Origin: Actinomadura oligospora ATCC 43269
GTDB taxonomy: Bacteria > Actinomycetota > Actinomycetes > Streptosporangiales > Streptosporangiaceae
DNA length: 64,000 nucleotides
Assembly (NCBI RefSeq): GCF_000518265.1
Contig: NZ_KI912410.1
Coordinates: 910,774-974,773 of the forward strand
Direction: 5' to 3'
Shown here: positions 7,718 to 16,206 of the stretch, one piece after another
How positions within the stretch are numbered: position 1 is the first letter of the stretch
Layout: each line of letters opens with the position of its first letter
The notes under the pieces: model-generated
Seen by the model: only the letters and a program-made list of their open reading frames with translations
The model's database searches: none
Told to the model about the DNA's origin: nothing
Position numbers and translations under genes: made by a program

Positions 7718-9649
7718 TCAGCGGGCACGGTTCAGGGTGAAGGCGGAGAACCAGGCCTCGACGTAGTCGTCCTTGCCGGTCGCGGTGTTCAGCGGATCGG
7801 CGACCAGGCTGGTCCGGCCATTGGTGAACGGGTGGTCCTCGTCGTCGGCGTCGAGGGCGTAGTCGCCGTCCAGCCAGGCGCGGAGGCTCGTCCGTCCCGC
7901 CGCGACCCGCACCTCGACCTGGACGCGGACGGCCCTGGAACCCGGCTCGTAGCTCCCGGCCGGGACGCTGTCGAGGACGTGCGTCTCGCCGTCGCTGGTC
8001 TCCTTGACCAGCCGGGCGGAGCCGTCCGAGCGCAGCAGGACGGCGTAGTCCTGATCGTCCGTGCCGAGGAGCAGGAGGCCCGCCTGCCAGAGCCCGCTCT
8101 TGGAGGCATGGCCCAGCCGCACCCGCGCCGCGGCCACGAAGTGGGACGCGAAGGTCTCGTTCGGGGCGACGCAGTATCCGGGGTCGTCCCTGTCGCCCTG
8201 GATCTCGAAGCCGTGGCTGCCGTACGTGCCGCAGTCGTCCTCGTCCCAGCCCGAGTCCTTGTCGGTCAGCGACCCGGCCGGGACGAGGGCCGCGCCGAGC
8301 CGCGGCACACTCGGGTCCGACTCGCCGCTCAGGAGCCGCCAGCCGACCGCGCCACCCAGCAGGAGTACCAACACCCCCGCGAGAGCGACCGCGGTGATCC
8401 ACTTCGAGACGACCGGACGCCCCCTCTTCCCGGCCTCCGACTCGGACGGCGCCGACCCCAGCACTCGCGTCGCGTCCGGCCCGGAGGGGGCCTCAGGGGC
8501 GGACGGAACTTCCGGGGTGGCCGGAGCTTCCGCGGTGGAGTGAGCCTCCAGGGTGGTCGGAGCGGCCGAGGTGGACGGGACGGGCGGGGTGGACGGGACG
8601 GGCGGGGTGGGCGGGGTGGTGATCAGGGTGGCGAGGAGGTCGGGGACGGGTGGGCGGCGGGTCGGGTCCTTGTCCAGGGCGGCCTCGACGAGGGGGCGCA
8701 GGGTGTCGTCCAGGCCGTCCAGGAGCGGGGGCTCGTGCGCGACGCGGTACAGGGTCTCGTGGACGTTGCGGCCCGCGAACGGCGGACGTCCCGTCGCGGC
8801 GAACGCGACGACGCAGCCCCAGGCGAAGACGTCGGCGGCCGGGGTGAGTGGGCCGTCGCGCATCAGCTCGGGCGCGATGTAGGCGGGGGTGCCGAGGAAC
8901 TGGCCGGTCGCGGTCGGGCCGTCCGAGGACTCCAGGGCGCGCGCGATGCCGAAGTCGATCACGCGCGGGCCGGTCGCGGAGAGGAGCACGTTGGACGGCT
9001 TCAGGTCGCGGTGGACGATCCCGGCCGCGTGGATCGCCGAGAGCGCGGTGGCGACGCCGACCGCGAGGCCCTCCAGGTCGCCGCCCCGCAGCGGCCCGCC
9101 GTCCCGGACGGCCTCGGCGAGCGTCGGGCCGTCCACGAACTCGGTGACGACGTAGAGCGGGTCGCGCTCGAGCTCGGCGTCCAGGACGGGCGCGGTGCAG
9201 AACCGGCTGACCCGGCGGGCGGCGGTCACCTCGCGCCGGAACCGCGTCCGGAACGCCTCGTCCCCGGCCAGCGAGGGGTTGACGACCTTGACCGCGACCC
9301 GGCCGCCGGACGCGTCCTCGCCCAGCAGGACGGTCCCCATCCCGCCCTGTCCCAGCCGCGCGGTCAGCCGGTACGCGCCGAGCCGCTCCGGATCCCCCGA
9401 ACGCAGCGGCTCCCCGGGCCCCGGCAAGCCGTCGCCCAGCCCACTGACGCCCGCCGCGCCGGTGCCCGCCGCGCCGGTGCCCGCCGCGCCGGTGCCCGCC
9501 GCGCCGGTGCCCGCCGCGCTGGTGCCCGGCGTGCCAGATCTCGGCGTGCCGGTGCCCAGCCCGTTGGGGCCCGCCGCGCCGGTGCCCGGGGTGGTGGGGG
9601 GTGGGGCGTCAGGGCGTGGGGGGTCGCCGGGACGGGGTGCGGTGGGCAT
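7718..9649 (-). CDS. Transmembrane Ser/Thr protein kinase (PknB-type)
   Basis: This 643-residue Hanks-type kinase has an intact catalytic domain at about residues 88-345: glycine loop GQGGMG (100-105), VAVK with Lys121, catalytic HRDLKPSN (213-220) and DFG (232-234). A Pro/Ala/Ser-rich linker follows, then one membrane span (about 417-437) and a roughly 200-residue outer domain that probably acts as the sensor. The first 90 residues are low-complexity GTGAA repeats from a 15-bp DNA repeat. The ATG at 9649 has no clear ribosome site, so translation may begin later, closer to the kinase domain. A decayed copy of part of this gene lies at about 10699-10830. The ligand of the outer domain is unknown. 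Confidence 0.92.
   Translation of the reverse strand: MPTAPRPGDPPRPDAPPPTTPGTGAAGPNGLGTGTPRSGTPGTSAAGTGAAGTGAAGTGAAGTGAAGVSGLGDGLPGPGEPLRSGDPERLGAYRLTARLGQGGMGTVLLGEDASGGRVAVKVVNPSLAGDEAFRTRFRREVTAARRVSRFCTAPVLDAELERDPLYVVTEFVDGPTLAEAVRDGGPLRGGDLEGLAVGVATALSAIHAAGIVHRDLKPSNVLLSATGPRVIDFGIARALESSDGPTATGQFLGTPAYIAPELMRDGPLTPAADVFAWGCVVAFAATGRPPFAGRNVHETLYRVAHEPPLLDGLDDTLRPLVEAALDKDPTRRPPVPDLLATLITTPPTPPVPSTPPVPSTSAAPTTLEAHSTAEAPATPEVPSAPEAPSGPDATRVLGSAPSESEAGKRGRPVVSKWITAVALAGVLVLLLGGAVGWRLLSGESDPSVPRLGAALVPAGSLTDKDSGWDEDDCGTYGSHGFEIQGDRDDPGYCVAPNETFASHFVAAARVRLGHASKSGLWQAGLLLLGTDDQDYAVLLRSDGSARLVKETSDGETHVLDSVPAGSYEPGSRAVRVQVEVRVAAGRTSLRAWLDGDYALDADDEDHPFTNGRTSLVADPLNTATGKDDYVEAWFSAFTLNRAR
9451..9525. 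repeat. 15-bp in-frame tandem repeat in kinase gene
   Basis: Five copies of CCGCCGCGCCGGTGC (plus-strand sense; the last has one mismatch) encode the GTGAA repeat near the kinase N-terminus on the minus strand. The unit is a multiple of three, so copy-number change would keep the frame. Confidence 0.9.
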
Positions 9650-9696
9650 GTTCGGGACATTAGTGGATCACCTGGGAGCCGGTGATCGCCCGGTCG

Positions 9697-9702
9697 TACC
9701 CT
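9697..9702 (+). promoter_or_regulatory. Candidate -10 box for leaderless hydrolase mRNA
   Basis: TACCCT ends seven bases before the ATG at 9710. No Shine-Dalgarno sequence is visible before that start, so transcription may begin at or next to the start codon. The -35 region is weak. Confidence 0.4.
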
Positions 9703-9709
9703 TGGTCCC

Positions 9710-10693
9710 ATGAACGCGACCGCGGACGTGCTGGGACCCGGGTACGAGGCCATCGAGCTGCCGCTCGGCGAGGACGCCGAAGGCGAGGTCGTCGCGACGC
9801 TGGTGCGGCGGCGCGGCGAGGAGCCGTCCCGGCGGGCCGTCCTCTACCTGCACGGGTTCGTGGACTACTTCTTCCAGCGCCACCTCGCCGACTTCTACGT
9901 GGCGCTCGGCTACGACTTCTACGCGCTCGACCTGCGCAAGTACGGGAGGTCGCTGCGTCCGCACCAGACCCCGAACTTCGTCCGCAGCCTCAGCGAGTAC
10001 TTCCCGGAGATCGACGAGGCGGTCCGGATCGTCCGGGAGGTGGACGGTCACGACACGCTGCTGCTGAACGGGCACTCCACCGGCGGGCTGATCGCCGCGC
10101 TGTGGGCCGACCGGGTGCGCGGGCAGGGCCTGGTCGACGGCCTGTTCCTGAACAGCCCGTGGTTCGACATCGCCGAGCCGTGGCCGCTGCGGAAGGCGGG
10201 CGCGGGCCTGGCCCGGATGCTCGGCGGACGGTTCCCGACCGCGAAGCTGCCCGCCGGGGTGTCCGACCTGTACCCGCGCAGCCTGCACCGCGACCACGAC
10301 GGCGAGTGGGACTTCGACCTCGGCTGGAAGCCGCTGCTCGGCTTCCCGGTGCGGGCGGCCTGGCTGGACGCGATCCGCCGCGGCCAGCTCCGGTTGCACA
10401 AGGGCCTCGCGATCGACGTGCCGGTGCTGGTCATGGCGTCGGTGCGCAGCGTCCGGCCGAAGCCCGGAGCCCCCGACCTGACCAGCGCGGACGCCGTCCT
10501 GGACGTCCAGCACATGGCCCGCTACGCGCCCCGGCTCGGGCCGGTCGTCACGCTCGTCCGGATCGAGGGCGGCCTGCACGACCTGGTCCTGTCGGCCAAG
10601 CCCGTCCGCGACCAGGTGTTCGGCGAGCTGGGCCGCTGGATGCGCGGTTACCTGCCCGGCGAAGCCGTCACGGACGGCGACGTCAGCCCTTGA
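9710..10693 (+). CDS. Alpha/beta hydrolase (serine hydrolase, lysophospholipase-like)
   Basis: This 327-residue cytoplasmic protein has the alpha/beta-hydrolase fold. VLYLHGFVDYF at about 44-54 forms the oxyanion region, and the nucleophile elbow GHSTGG at about 121-126 carries the catalytic serine. A late LVRIEGGLHDLVLS segment supplies the expected histidine. It belongs to the serine aminopeptidase S33/Hydrolase_4 group, in which monoacylglycerol lipase or lysophospholipase activity is common. The true substrate is unknown. It starts only 60 bases from the divergent kinase start. Confidence 0.85.
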   Translation: MNATADVLGPGYEAIELPLGEDAEGEVVATLVRRRGEEPSRRAVLYLHGFVDYFFQRHLADFYVALGYDFYALDLRKYGRSLRPHQTPNFVRSLSEYFPEIDEAVRIVREVDGHDTLLLNGHSTGGLIAALWADRVRGQGLVDGLFLNSPWFDIAEPWPLRKAGAGLARMLGGRFPTAKLPAGVSDLYPRSLHRDHDGEWDFDLGWKPLLGFPVRAAWLDAIRRGQLRLHKGLAIDVPVLVMASVRSVRPKPGAPDLTSADAVLDVQHMARYAPRLGPVVTLVRIEGGLHDLVLSAKPVRDQVFGELGRWMRGYLPGEAVTDGDVSP

Positions 10694-10698
10694 TCTCC

Positions 10699-10830
10699 GG
10701 CGTCCAGGCCGTCCAGGGCGGGCGGCTCGTGCGCGACGCGGTAGAGGATCTCCAGGACGGCGCTTCCCGCGAACGGCGCGCTGCCCGTCCCGGCGTGGGC
10801 GACCACGCGGCCCTGTCCGTCCGACCAGGG
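10699..10830 (-). pseudogene. Relic of a Ser/Thr kinase gene (catalytic-domain fragment)
   Basis: Read on the minus strand, this stretch encodes VVAHAGTGSAPFAG and then LYRVAHEPPALDGLDAG. These align with kinase residues 280-314 of the intact gene at 7718-9649 (VVAFAATGRPPFAG and LYRVAHEPPLLDGLDD). DNA identity is obvious by eye, for example around CTCGTGCGCGACGCGGTA, also present at about 8731-8748. No other kinase motif surrounds it and there is no start. It looks like the remainder of a duplicated kinase gene, trapped between the hydrolase and the TetR gene. Confidence 0.65.
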
Positions 10831-10840
10831 GCGGGTCGGG

Positions 10841-11602
10841 TCAGATCCAGTCGCGGAGGGTCGCGCCGGCGAGGTCGACGACCGCGCCGACGCGGACGGC
10901 GATCTCCTTCGGCTCCCAGATGTCGGCGTGGGCGCAGCGCTCGAACGCGACGCGGGACGCGCCGGTGTAGAACGCGACGACCATCTCGGGACGGGGGTCG
11001 ACGTCCGGGTCGACGCCCTCCCGGTCGGCGATGATCCTCGCGAGCCGGGTCTCGGTGCGCTTGTAGCGGGCCATCTGCGCGGCGTTCAGCGCGGGCTCGG
11101 CCTCCAGTACCCGGCGGACGCGGCGGAACCGCTCGGTCTCCTCGGGATCGCCTTCGGCGATCTTCTTCAGCACCAGGCGCAGCGTCCCGAGGAGCGCGGT
11201 GAACGGACGCTCGTCCGCCGGACGCTCCGCCAGCCGCTCGGCGAACCACTGGTCGTGCTCGCCGAGGAAGTCGGTGACCACGTCCTCCTTCGTCGCGAAG
11301 TACCGGAAGAACGTCCGCTGGGACACGTGCACGGCCGCGACGATCTCGTCCACCGTCGTCGCGTCGTAGCCCTGGGCGAGGAACAGCTCGAGCGCGGCGT
11401 CGATGAGCGCCGTCCGGGTCAGCCGCTTCTTGCGCTCGCGCAGCCCGCCGCCTCCGGACGGCGCGTCGGCCGGGGACGCGCCCTCGGACGGTGCGGAGCC
11501 CGGCGAACCGAGACCCGGACGATCCGGGACGTTCGGCGCGTTCGGTGCTTCTGGGGCGGACGACGACACGACGGGCTCCTTGGACGGCGGGGTGCGGAGC
11601 AC
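10841..11602 (-). CDS. TetR/AcrR-family transcriptional regulator
   Basis: This 253-residue protein has a classic TetR DNA-binding domain after a roughly 50-residue Pro/Ala/Ser/Gly-rich lead. The HTH core includes LIDAALELFLAQGYDATTVD, followed by VSQRTFFRYFATKEDVV. The C-terminal ligand domain resembles the MftR/AcrR-like helical domains common in actinomycetes. The lead may not be translated: a start nearer the GLRERKKRLTR segment would give a usual length of about 200. Targets are unknown. The kinase relic sits just beyond its 3' end, and a 224-bp gap without a clear gene lies on its 5' side. Confidence 0.88.
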   Translation of the reverse strand: MLRTPPSKEPVVSSSAPEAPNAPNVPDRPGLGSPGSAPSEGASPADAPSGGGGLRERKKRLTRTALIDAALELFLAQGYDATTVDEIVAAVHVSQRTFFRYFATKEDVVTDFLGEHDQWFAERLAERPADERPFTALLGTLRLVLKKIAEGDPEETERFRRVRRVLEAEPALNAAQMARYKRTETRLARIIADREGVDPDVDPRPEMVVAFYTGASRVAFERCAHADIWEPKEIAVRVGAVVDLAGATLRDWI

Positions 11603-11826
11603 GGGCCGGATGCTCCACCAGCCGGTCTACCACGGCGGCGGGCGTCTCGTCCGTTTCGGCGGTAACGCGGCGCCGCGCGGTGCGGCGACGTAAGCATGCC
11701 GTCACTCTCCGTTCCGAAGGACGCGGGTGTGCGCGGGGGAAGCGAAGAGGTATACCCGGTCCTCGGGATTTCCCTGCGGTGATTCTTTGCCGCGGGCCAT
11801 CCTGTGGACGGCGGATCCATCCAGGG
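11603..11826. other. Intergenic region between divergent genes
   Basis: The gap holds the 5' regions of the TetR gene (minus) and the small hypothetical gene at 11827 (plus). Open frames run through it but none has a plausible start and product. I cannot identify an operator with confidence. Confidence 0.4.
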
Positions 11827-12117
11827 ATGAGGCGGCTGATCGCGGTGTCTGTTGTCGGGGAGCGGGAAATCGCCGAGGTGCGCCGGCACCACCTGGCCGC
11901 CCTGGCCTACGAGGTCGAGGCCCGGGGCCTGCGCTGGCGGCTCGCCGGGCCGGACGAGATGGTGCTCGGCGTGGTCGGCCCCGTCAGCCGCCGCCAGATC
12001 ATGGTCGTCGCGACCCCGGTCGGCACCGGCTGGTCCTACCTCTGGTCCGGCGGCGGCATGGCCGACGTGTCCCGGGTCTCCGGCGTCGCCGACCAGCTCG
12101 CCCGCCTCCTGACCTGA
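11827..12117 (+). CDS. Small hypothetical protein (96 aa)
   Basis: I do not recognise this protein. It is 96 residues, begins MRRLIAVSVVGEREIAEVRR and has alternating strand-like and helix-like stretches with no signal or membrane segment. The frame extends further upstream, but the ATG at 11827 starts the well-behaved portion. It ends before the repeat-rich gap that precedes the SOS-regulated genes, so it probably does not share their transcript. Confidence 0.55.
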   Translation: MRRLIAVSVVGEREIAEVRRHHLAALAYEVEARGLRWRLAGPDEMVLGVVGPVSRRQIMVVATPVGTGWSYLWSGGGMADVSRVSGVADQLARLLT

Positions 12118-12460
12118 CCCACCCCCACCCCGCCGACCCGGCCCGGCCCGGCCCGCCCCGCGCTGCCTTGCCCCACTTCCCGGCCAGCCTCGCCTCGTCC
12201 CGCGCTGCCTCGCCCGCCTCGTTCCGCCCGGCCCTGCGCTGACCTGCCCACCCCCGGCCAGCCCTGCCTCGTCCCGCGCTGCCTCGCCCCGCCTCGTTCC
12301 GCCTGGGCCTGCGCTGACCTGCTCCGCCTCGTCCGGTGGGCGTCCGTGGTTCGCCTTGTCGGGGTTCTTTGCGTGCTCTGACCTGGGGTTTCGATCGTCG
12401 TCCCGGTCTGTGGGACGACCCCGCCTTGCTGGGCCGGTGGCTCTTCCCTAGACTCGGATA
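12118..12460. other. C-rich gap with a two-copy 74-bp repeat
   Basis: No gene is supported here. The stretch consists mainly of C-rich low-complexity DNA with two imperfect 74-bp copies (about 12181-12254 and 12255-12326). It then changes to more ordinary sequence ahead of the LexA box. Confidence 0.6.
12181..12326. repeat. Imperfect 74-bp tandem duplication
   Basis: Two adjacent copies share GGCCAGCC, then CTCGTCCCGCGCTGCCTCGC, then CGTTCCGCC and CCTGCGCTGACCTGC, offset by 74 bp with a few substitutions. It is non-coding. Confidence 0.8.
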
Positions 12461-12474
12461 CGAACGTATGTTCG
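12461..12474. promoter_or_regulatory. LexA-binding SOS box
   Basis: CGAACGTATGTTCG is a perfect palindrome-type match to the actinobacterial SOS box (CGAACrnryGTTCG, known from mycobacteria and Streptomyces). It lies 52 bp upstream of the DUF6504 start and implies LexA repression with DNA-damage induction of the DUF6504-dnaE2 unit. Confidence 0.9.
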
Positions 12475-12525
12475 AGATAGTGGCCGCATGCCTTCCCCCG
12501 TGCGGTGAGCGTGAGGGGGAGGCGG

Positions 12526-12804
12526 ATGACACGCGTGTTCGGCGATCCGGTCGAGGTCCGGGTGACCGGCGGGCGGCCGGCCGGATTCGCCTGGCGGGGG
12601 CGGCGGTACGCGGTGCGCCGCGTCCTGGAGCACTGGGTGACCACCCGCGACTGGTGGCGGGAGCGGGAGCCGGACGCCGACGAGCCGGGGGAGCGGGAGT
12701 ACTGGCGGGTCGAGGCCGCCGCGAACGGCGGCGAGCCCGGGGTGTACGAGCTGCGGCACGACTCCACCACGGACGCCTGGACGCTCTCGCGGCTGTGGGA
12801 CTGA
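12526..12804 (+). CDS. DUF6504 protein, SOS-cassette member
   Basis: This 92-residue protein (MTRVFGDPVEVRVTGGRPAG at the start, YELRHDSTTDAWTLSRLWD at the end) matches DUF6504. These small proteins of unknown function are usually encoded next to imuB and dnaE2 in actinobacteria. I place the start at the ATG with a strong GAGGGGGAGG site five bases upstream; the GTG at 12505 in the same frame is less likely. A LexA box lies just upstream and dnaE2 begins nine bases after the stop, so it is probably co-induced with the error-prone polymerase. Its biochemical role is unknown. Confidence 0.85.
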   Translation: MTRVFGDPVEVRVTGGRPAGFAWRGRRYAVRRVLEHWVTTRDWWREREPDADEPGEREYWRVEAAANGGEPGVYELRHDSTTDAWTLSRLWD

Positions 12805-12813
12805 CGGGCCGCC

Positions 12814-15800
12814 ATGCATCTCCACGTCGCGTCCGCCTACTCGATGCGGTTCGGCGCGGCCTCTCCGAAGGCGCTCGCCGACCGGGCCGCCGAGTTCGGC
12901 ATGCGCACCCTCGCCCTGACCGACCGGGACGGCCTGTACGGCGCGGTCCGGCACGTCCGGGCCTGCGCCGAGGCCGGGATCGCCCCCGTCCTCGGCGCCG
13001 ACCTCGCCCTGCTCCCCGCCGATCAGGCACGCCCCGGCGGCCCCGGCCTGGAACGCGTCGTCGTGCTGGCCGAGGGGAAGGCGGGCTGGACGTCGCTGTG
13101 CCGGCTGGTCACGGCCGCGCACGCGGCGGGCGAGCGCGGCCAGGCGCGGATCACACGCGCCATGGTCGCCGAGCACTCGGCCGGGTTGGTCGTGCTGCTC
13201 GGCCCGTCCTCCGATTTCGGACGGGCCGTGACGGAGCGTGAGCGTGGACGGGCGGTGGCGCTGCTCGACGCCTGGCGCGCGACAGGCGCCGAGGTCGCGG
13301 TCGAGATCGTCAACCACCATGGCCGAGGGGACGGCCCTCGCGCGGCGCGGATGCTCGCGCTCGCGCGCGAGGCGGGGGTCCCGGCCGTCCTCGGCAACGG
13401 CGTCCGCTACCTGGAGGGCGCGGACCATCCCGTCGCGCAGGTGCTGGACGTGGCGCGCAAACTCGTCCCGCTGCACCGCCGTCACCTGGACGACCAGACC
13501 GGCCACGCCTACCTGAAGTCGGAGGAGGAGATGCGCCGGTCGGCCGCGCTCGCCTGCGGCCTGGACGAGGCGGACGACCTGGTCGCGGCCACGAAACGGC
13601 TCGCCGAGCGGTGCGTCCTCGATCCGGGGCGCGACCTCGGCATGGGCCGGGCGCACCTGCCCGACACCGGGCCCGAGCCGCACGGCCAACTCCTCGCGCG
13701 ATGCCTCCAGGGGCTCCGCGGGCGCGGCCTGGAGCGCCGCGAGGGCTACGAGGCGCGTCTCGCGCACGAGCTCGACATCATCGGGCGCAAGGGCTTCGCG
13801 TCCTACTTCCTGACCGTCGCGGACGCCGCCGCGCTCATCCGCGACCTGGGCATACGGTGCGCGATCCGCGGGTCCGGCGCGGGCAGCCTGGTGAACTTCC
13901 TGCTCGGCATCGGCGACCTGGACCCGCTCCGCCACGACCTGGTGATGGAGCGGTTCCTCGCCGACAGCCGTCCCGGCCTGCCCGACATCGACCTGGACGT
14001 GGAGTCCGCGCGGAGGCTGGAGGCGTACGAGGCGCTGTTCCACCGGTTCGGGACGGACGCGACGGCGTGCGTGTCGATGATGGAGACCTACCGGGCGCGC
14101 AGCGCGATCCGGGACGTCGGCGGCGCGATGGGCCTGCCGCCGCAGGAGATCGACGCGATCGCCAAGGCGTTCCCGCACATCCGGGCGCGGCAGATCCGGG
14201 CGGCGCTCACCGACCTGCCCGAGCTGCGCCGGTCGAACCTGAACAACGCGCAGCTCAACGTGATCTTCAGGATCGCCGAGCGGCTGGACGGCCTGCCCCG
14301 GCACATCGCGCTGCACCCGTGCGGCGTGATCCTGTCCAACCCGACGCTGCGCGACCGGACGCCCGTCGAGCAGAGCACGGCCGGGTTCCCGATGAGCCAG
14401 TTCGACAAGGACGACGTCGAGACGATGGGCCTGCTGAAGCTGGACGTCATCGGCGTCCGGATGCAGTCCTCGATGGCGCACACGGTCGCCGAGATCGAGC
14501 GGACGACCGGCGAGCGCCTCGACCTTGCGGCCGTCCCGCGCGCGGACGAGCCGACCTTCGAGATGATCCGGTCCGCGCGGACGCTCGGCTGCTTCCAGAT
14601 CGAGTCGCCCGGCCAGCGCGAGCTGGTCGCCAAGCTGCTGCCGCGCACGGTCGACGACCTGGTCGTCGACATCTCCCTGTTCCGGCCGGGTCCGGTCGGC
14701 TCGGACATGGTCAACCCGTTCCTGGACGCCCGGCACGGACGCCGCCCGGCGGTCTTCCCGCACCCCGACCTGGAGCCGGTGCTGCGGGAGAGCCAGGGCA
14801 TCGTCGTCTGGCACGAGCAGGTGCTGCGCGTCCTGGACGTCATGACCGGGTGCGGGCTCTCCGACGCCGAGGGCATGCGCCGCCGGATGTCCAGCGACGA
14901 GGGGCTGCAGGCGGTCGGGACGTGGTTCCGGGAACGCGCGCACGCGCGCGGGTACGACGGCCCGACCGTCGAGCGCGTCTGGCGGACGCTCGCGGCGTTC
15001 GGCGCGTTCGGGTTCTGCAAGGCGCACGCCGCGTCGTTCGCGCTGCCCACCTACCAGTCGGCGTGGCTGAAGCGGCACCACACGGCCGCGTTCTTCGCCG
15101 GGGTCCTCAGCCACGACCCCGGCATGTACCCGAAACGGGTCATCCTGGACGACGCGCGGCACTTCGGCGTGCCGATCCTGCCGCTGGACGTGAACCACTC
15201 GCAGGCGCTCTGGCGGGTCGAGGACGGCGGGATCCGGGTGGCGCTCGCCGAGGTCCGGGGGATCAGCGAGGTCGAGGTCGAGCGGATCGCCGGACGCCGC
15301 CCGTACGCGTCGCTCGGCGACTTCTGGCGGCGGGCGCACGCGTCCCGCCCGACCGTGGAGCGGCTCGTCCTCGCGGGCGCGTTCGACGCGCTGTACCGCG
15401 ACACCCCGGTCGGACGCCGCGACCTGCTGTGCCGCGTCGGGGCGCTCGACCGGGCCTCGTCGGTGCGGCCGTCCGCCGGGCTCGTCGCCGGGCAGTTGCC
15501 GCTCGGGGACGACCTCGCGACGCCCGAGCCGGGGATGCTGGAGGACGTCCCGCTGGGCGAGCTGCCGCCGATGGCGCCGTCGGAGATCGTGGAGGCCGAG
15601 CTCGACATCCTCGGCATGGACGTCAGCCGCCACGTGATCAGCTTCTACGGCGACCTGCTGCGCGCGCTCGGCGTCGTCCCGGCCCGCGACCTGCCCGACC
15701 GCGGGAAGGGCGAGGAGGTGCTGGTCGCGGGGGTGAAGGTGGCGACGCAGACCCCGGCCGTCCGGTCCGGGCAGCGGGTGATCTTCGCGACCCTGGACGA

Positions 15801-16188
15801 CGCGACCGGCCCGGTCGACCTGACCTTCTTCGAGTCCGTCCAGGACCGCTGCGCCGCGACGGTGTTCGGGTCGTGGCTGCTGCTCGCGCGCGGGCGCGTC
15901 CACAAGCCGGGCTTCCGGGCCGCGTCCCTGACCGCGTCCGAGTGCTGGGACCTCGGCGTCCTGGATGAGGCGTGGCGCGAGGGCGGCATCGGGGCCGTCC
16001 GGCGGATCATGGCCGCGTCCGGGCCGTCCTCCGGCGGACGGCCCATCGGCCGCCGGACGACCTACAGCTCCGGCTTCGCCGTCAGCCCGTACGCCGACGT
16101 CGGCCACGCGGGCCCGCAGGTCCGGCGCGGGCCGCCCGCCCGGCTCTGGCACGCCAGCCAGGGCAGCTCCGGCCCAACGGATCCCTGA
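12814..16188 (+). CDS. dnaE2: Error-prone DNA polymerase DnaE2
   Basis: This 1124-residue C-family polymerase carries out translesion, mutagenic synthesis as part of the ImuA'-ImuB-DnaE2 mutasome. Domains in order: PHP domain (MHLHVASAYS at 1-10 onward), palm/fingers with GSGAGSLVNFL and the catalytic aspartates in PDIDLDVE (390-397), helix-hairpin-helix region, then a C-terminal OB fold (VLVAGVKVATQT onward). The length fits DnaE2 rather than the replicative DnaE1. It is nine bases downstream of DUF6504 and under the same LexA box. No imuA' or imuB is beside it, so the accessory subunits must be elsewhere in the genome or absent. Confidence 0.95.
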   Translation: MHLHVASAYSMRFGAASPKALADRAAEFGMRTLALTDRDGLYGAVRHVRACAEAGIAPVLGADLALLPADQARPGGPGLERVVVLAEGKAGWTSLCRLVTAAHAAGERGQARITRAMVAEHSAGLVVLLGPSSDFGRAVTERERGRAVALLDAWRATGAEVAVEIVNHHGRGDGPRAARMLALAREAGVPAVLGNGVRYLEGADHPVAQVLDVARKLVPLHRRHLDDQTGHAYLKSEEEMRRSAALACGLDEADDLVAATKRLAERCVLDPGRDLGMGRAHLPDTGPEPHGQLLARCLQGLRGRGLERREGYEARLAHELDIIGRKGFASYFLTVADAAALIRDLGIRCAIRGSGAGSLVNFLLGIGDLDPLRHDLVMERFLADSRPGLPDIDLDVESARRLEAYEALFHRFGTDATACVSMMETYRARSAIRDVGGAMGLPPQEIDAIAKAFPHIRARQIRAALTDLPELRRSNLNNAQLNVIFRIAERLDGLPRHIALHPCGVILSNPTLRDRTPVEQSTAGFPMSQFDKDDVETMGLLKLDVIGVRMQSSMAHTVAEIERTTGERLDLAAVPRADEPTFEMIRSARTLGCFQIESPGQRELVAKLLPRTVDDLVVDISLFRPGPVGSDMVNPFLDARHGRRPAVFPHPDLEPVLRESQGIVVWHEQVLRVLDVMTGCGLSDAEGMRRRMSSDEGLQAVGTWFRERAHARGYDGPTVERVWRTLAAFGAFGFCKAHAASFALPTYQSAWLKRHHTAAFFAGVLSHDPGMYPKRVILDDARHFGVPILPLDVNHSQALWRVEDGGIRVALAEVRGISEVEVERIAGRRPYASLGDFWRRAHASRPTVERLVLAGAFDALYRDTPVGRRDLLCRVGALDRASSVRPSAGLVAGQLPLGDDLATPEPGMLEDVPLGELPPMAPSEIVEAELDILGMDVSRHVISFYGDLLRALGVVPARDLPDRGKGEEVLVAGVKVATQTPAVRSGQRVIFATLDDATGPVDLTFFESVQDRCAATVFGSWLLLARGRVHKPGFRAASLTASECWDLGVLDEAWREGGIGAVRRIMAASGPSSGGRPIGRRTTYSSGFAVSPYADVGHAGPQVRRGPPARLWHASQGSSGPTDP

Positions 16189-16206
16189 ACCGGCCCCTGA
16201 CCGGCA

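Noticed and set aside
7487..9685. Long plus-strand open frame across the kinase gene
   Set aside because: It is Gly/Arg-rich without a domain, and the minus-strand kinase has every catalytic motif.
10841..11705. Alternative longer start for the TetR gene
   Set aside because: Upstream codons are Pro/Ser/Gly-rich and unlike any TetR domain; extension would only add disordered sequence.
12448..16152. Very long minus-strand open frame opposite dnaE2
   Set aside because: Composition is Arg/Asp/Val-rich with no motif; it is the antisense shadow of dnaE2, whose catalytic motifs are intact.
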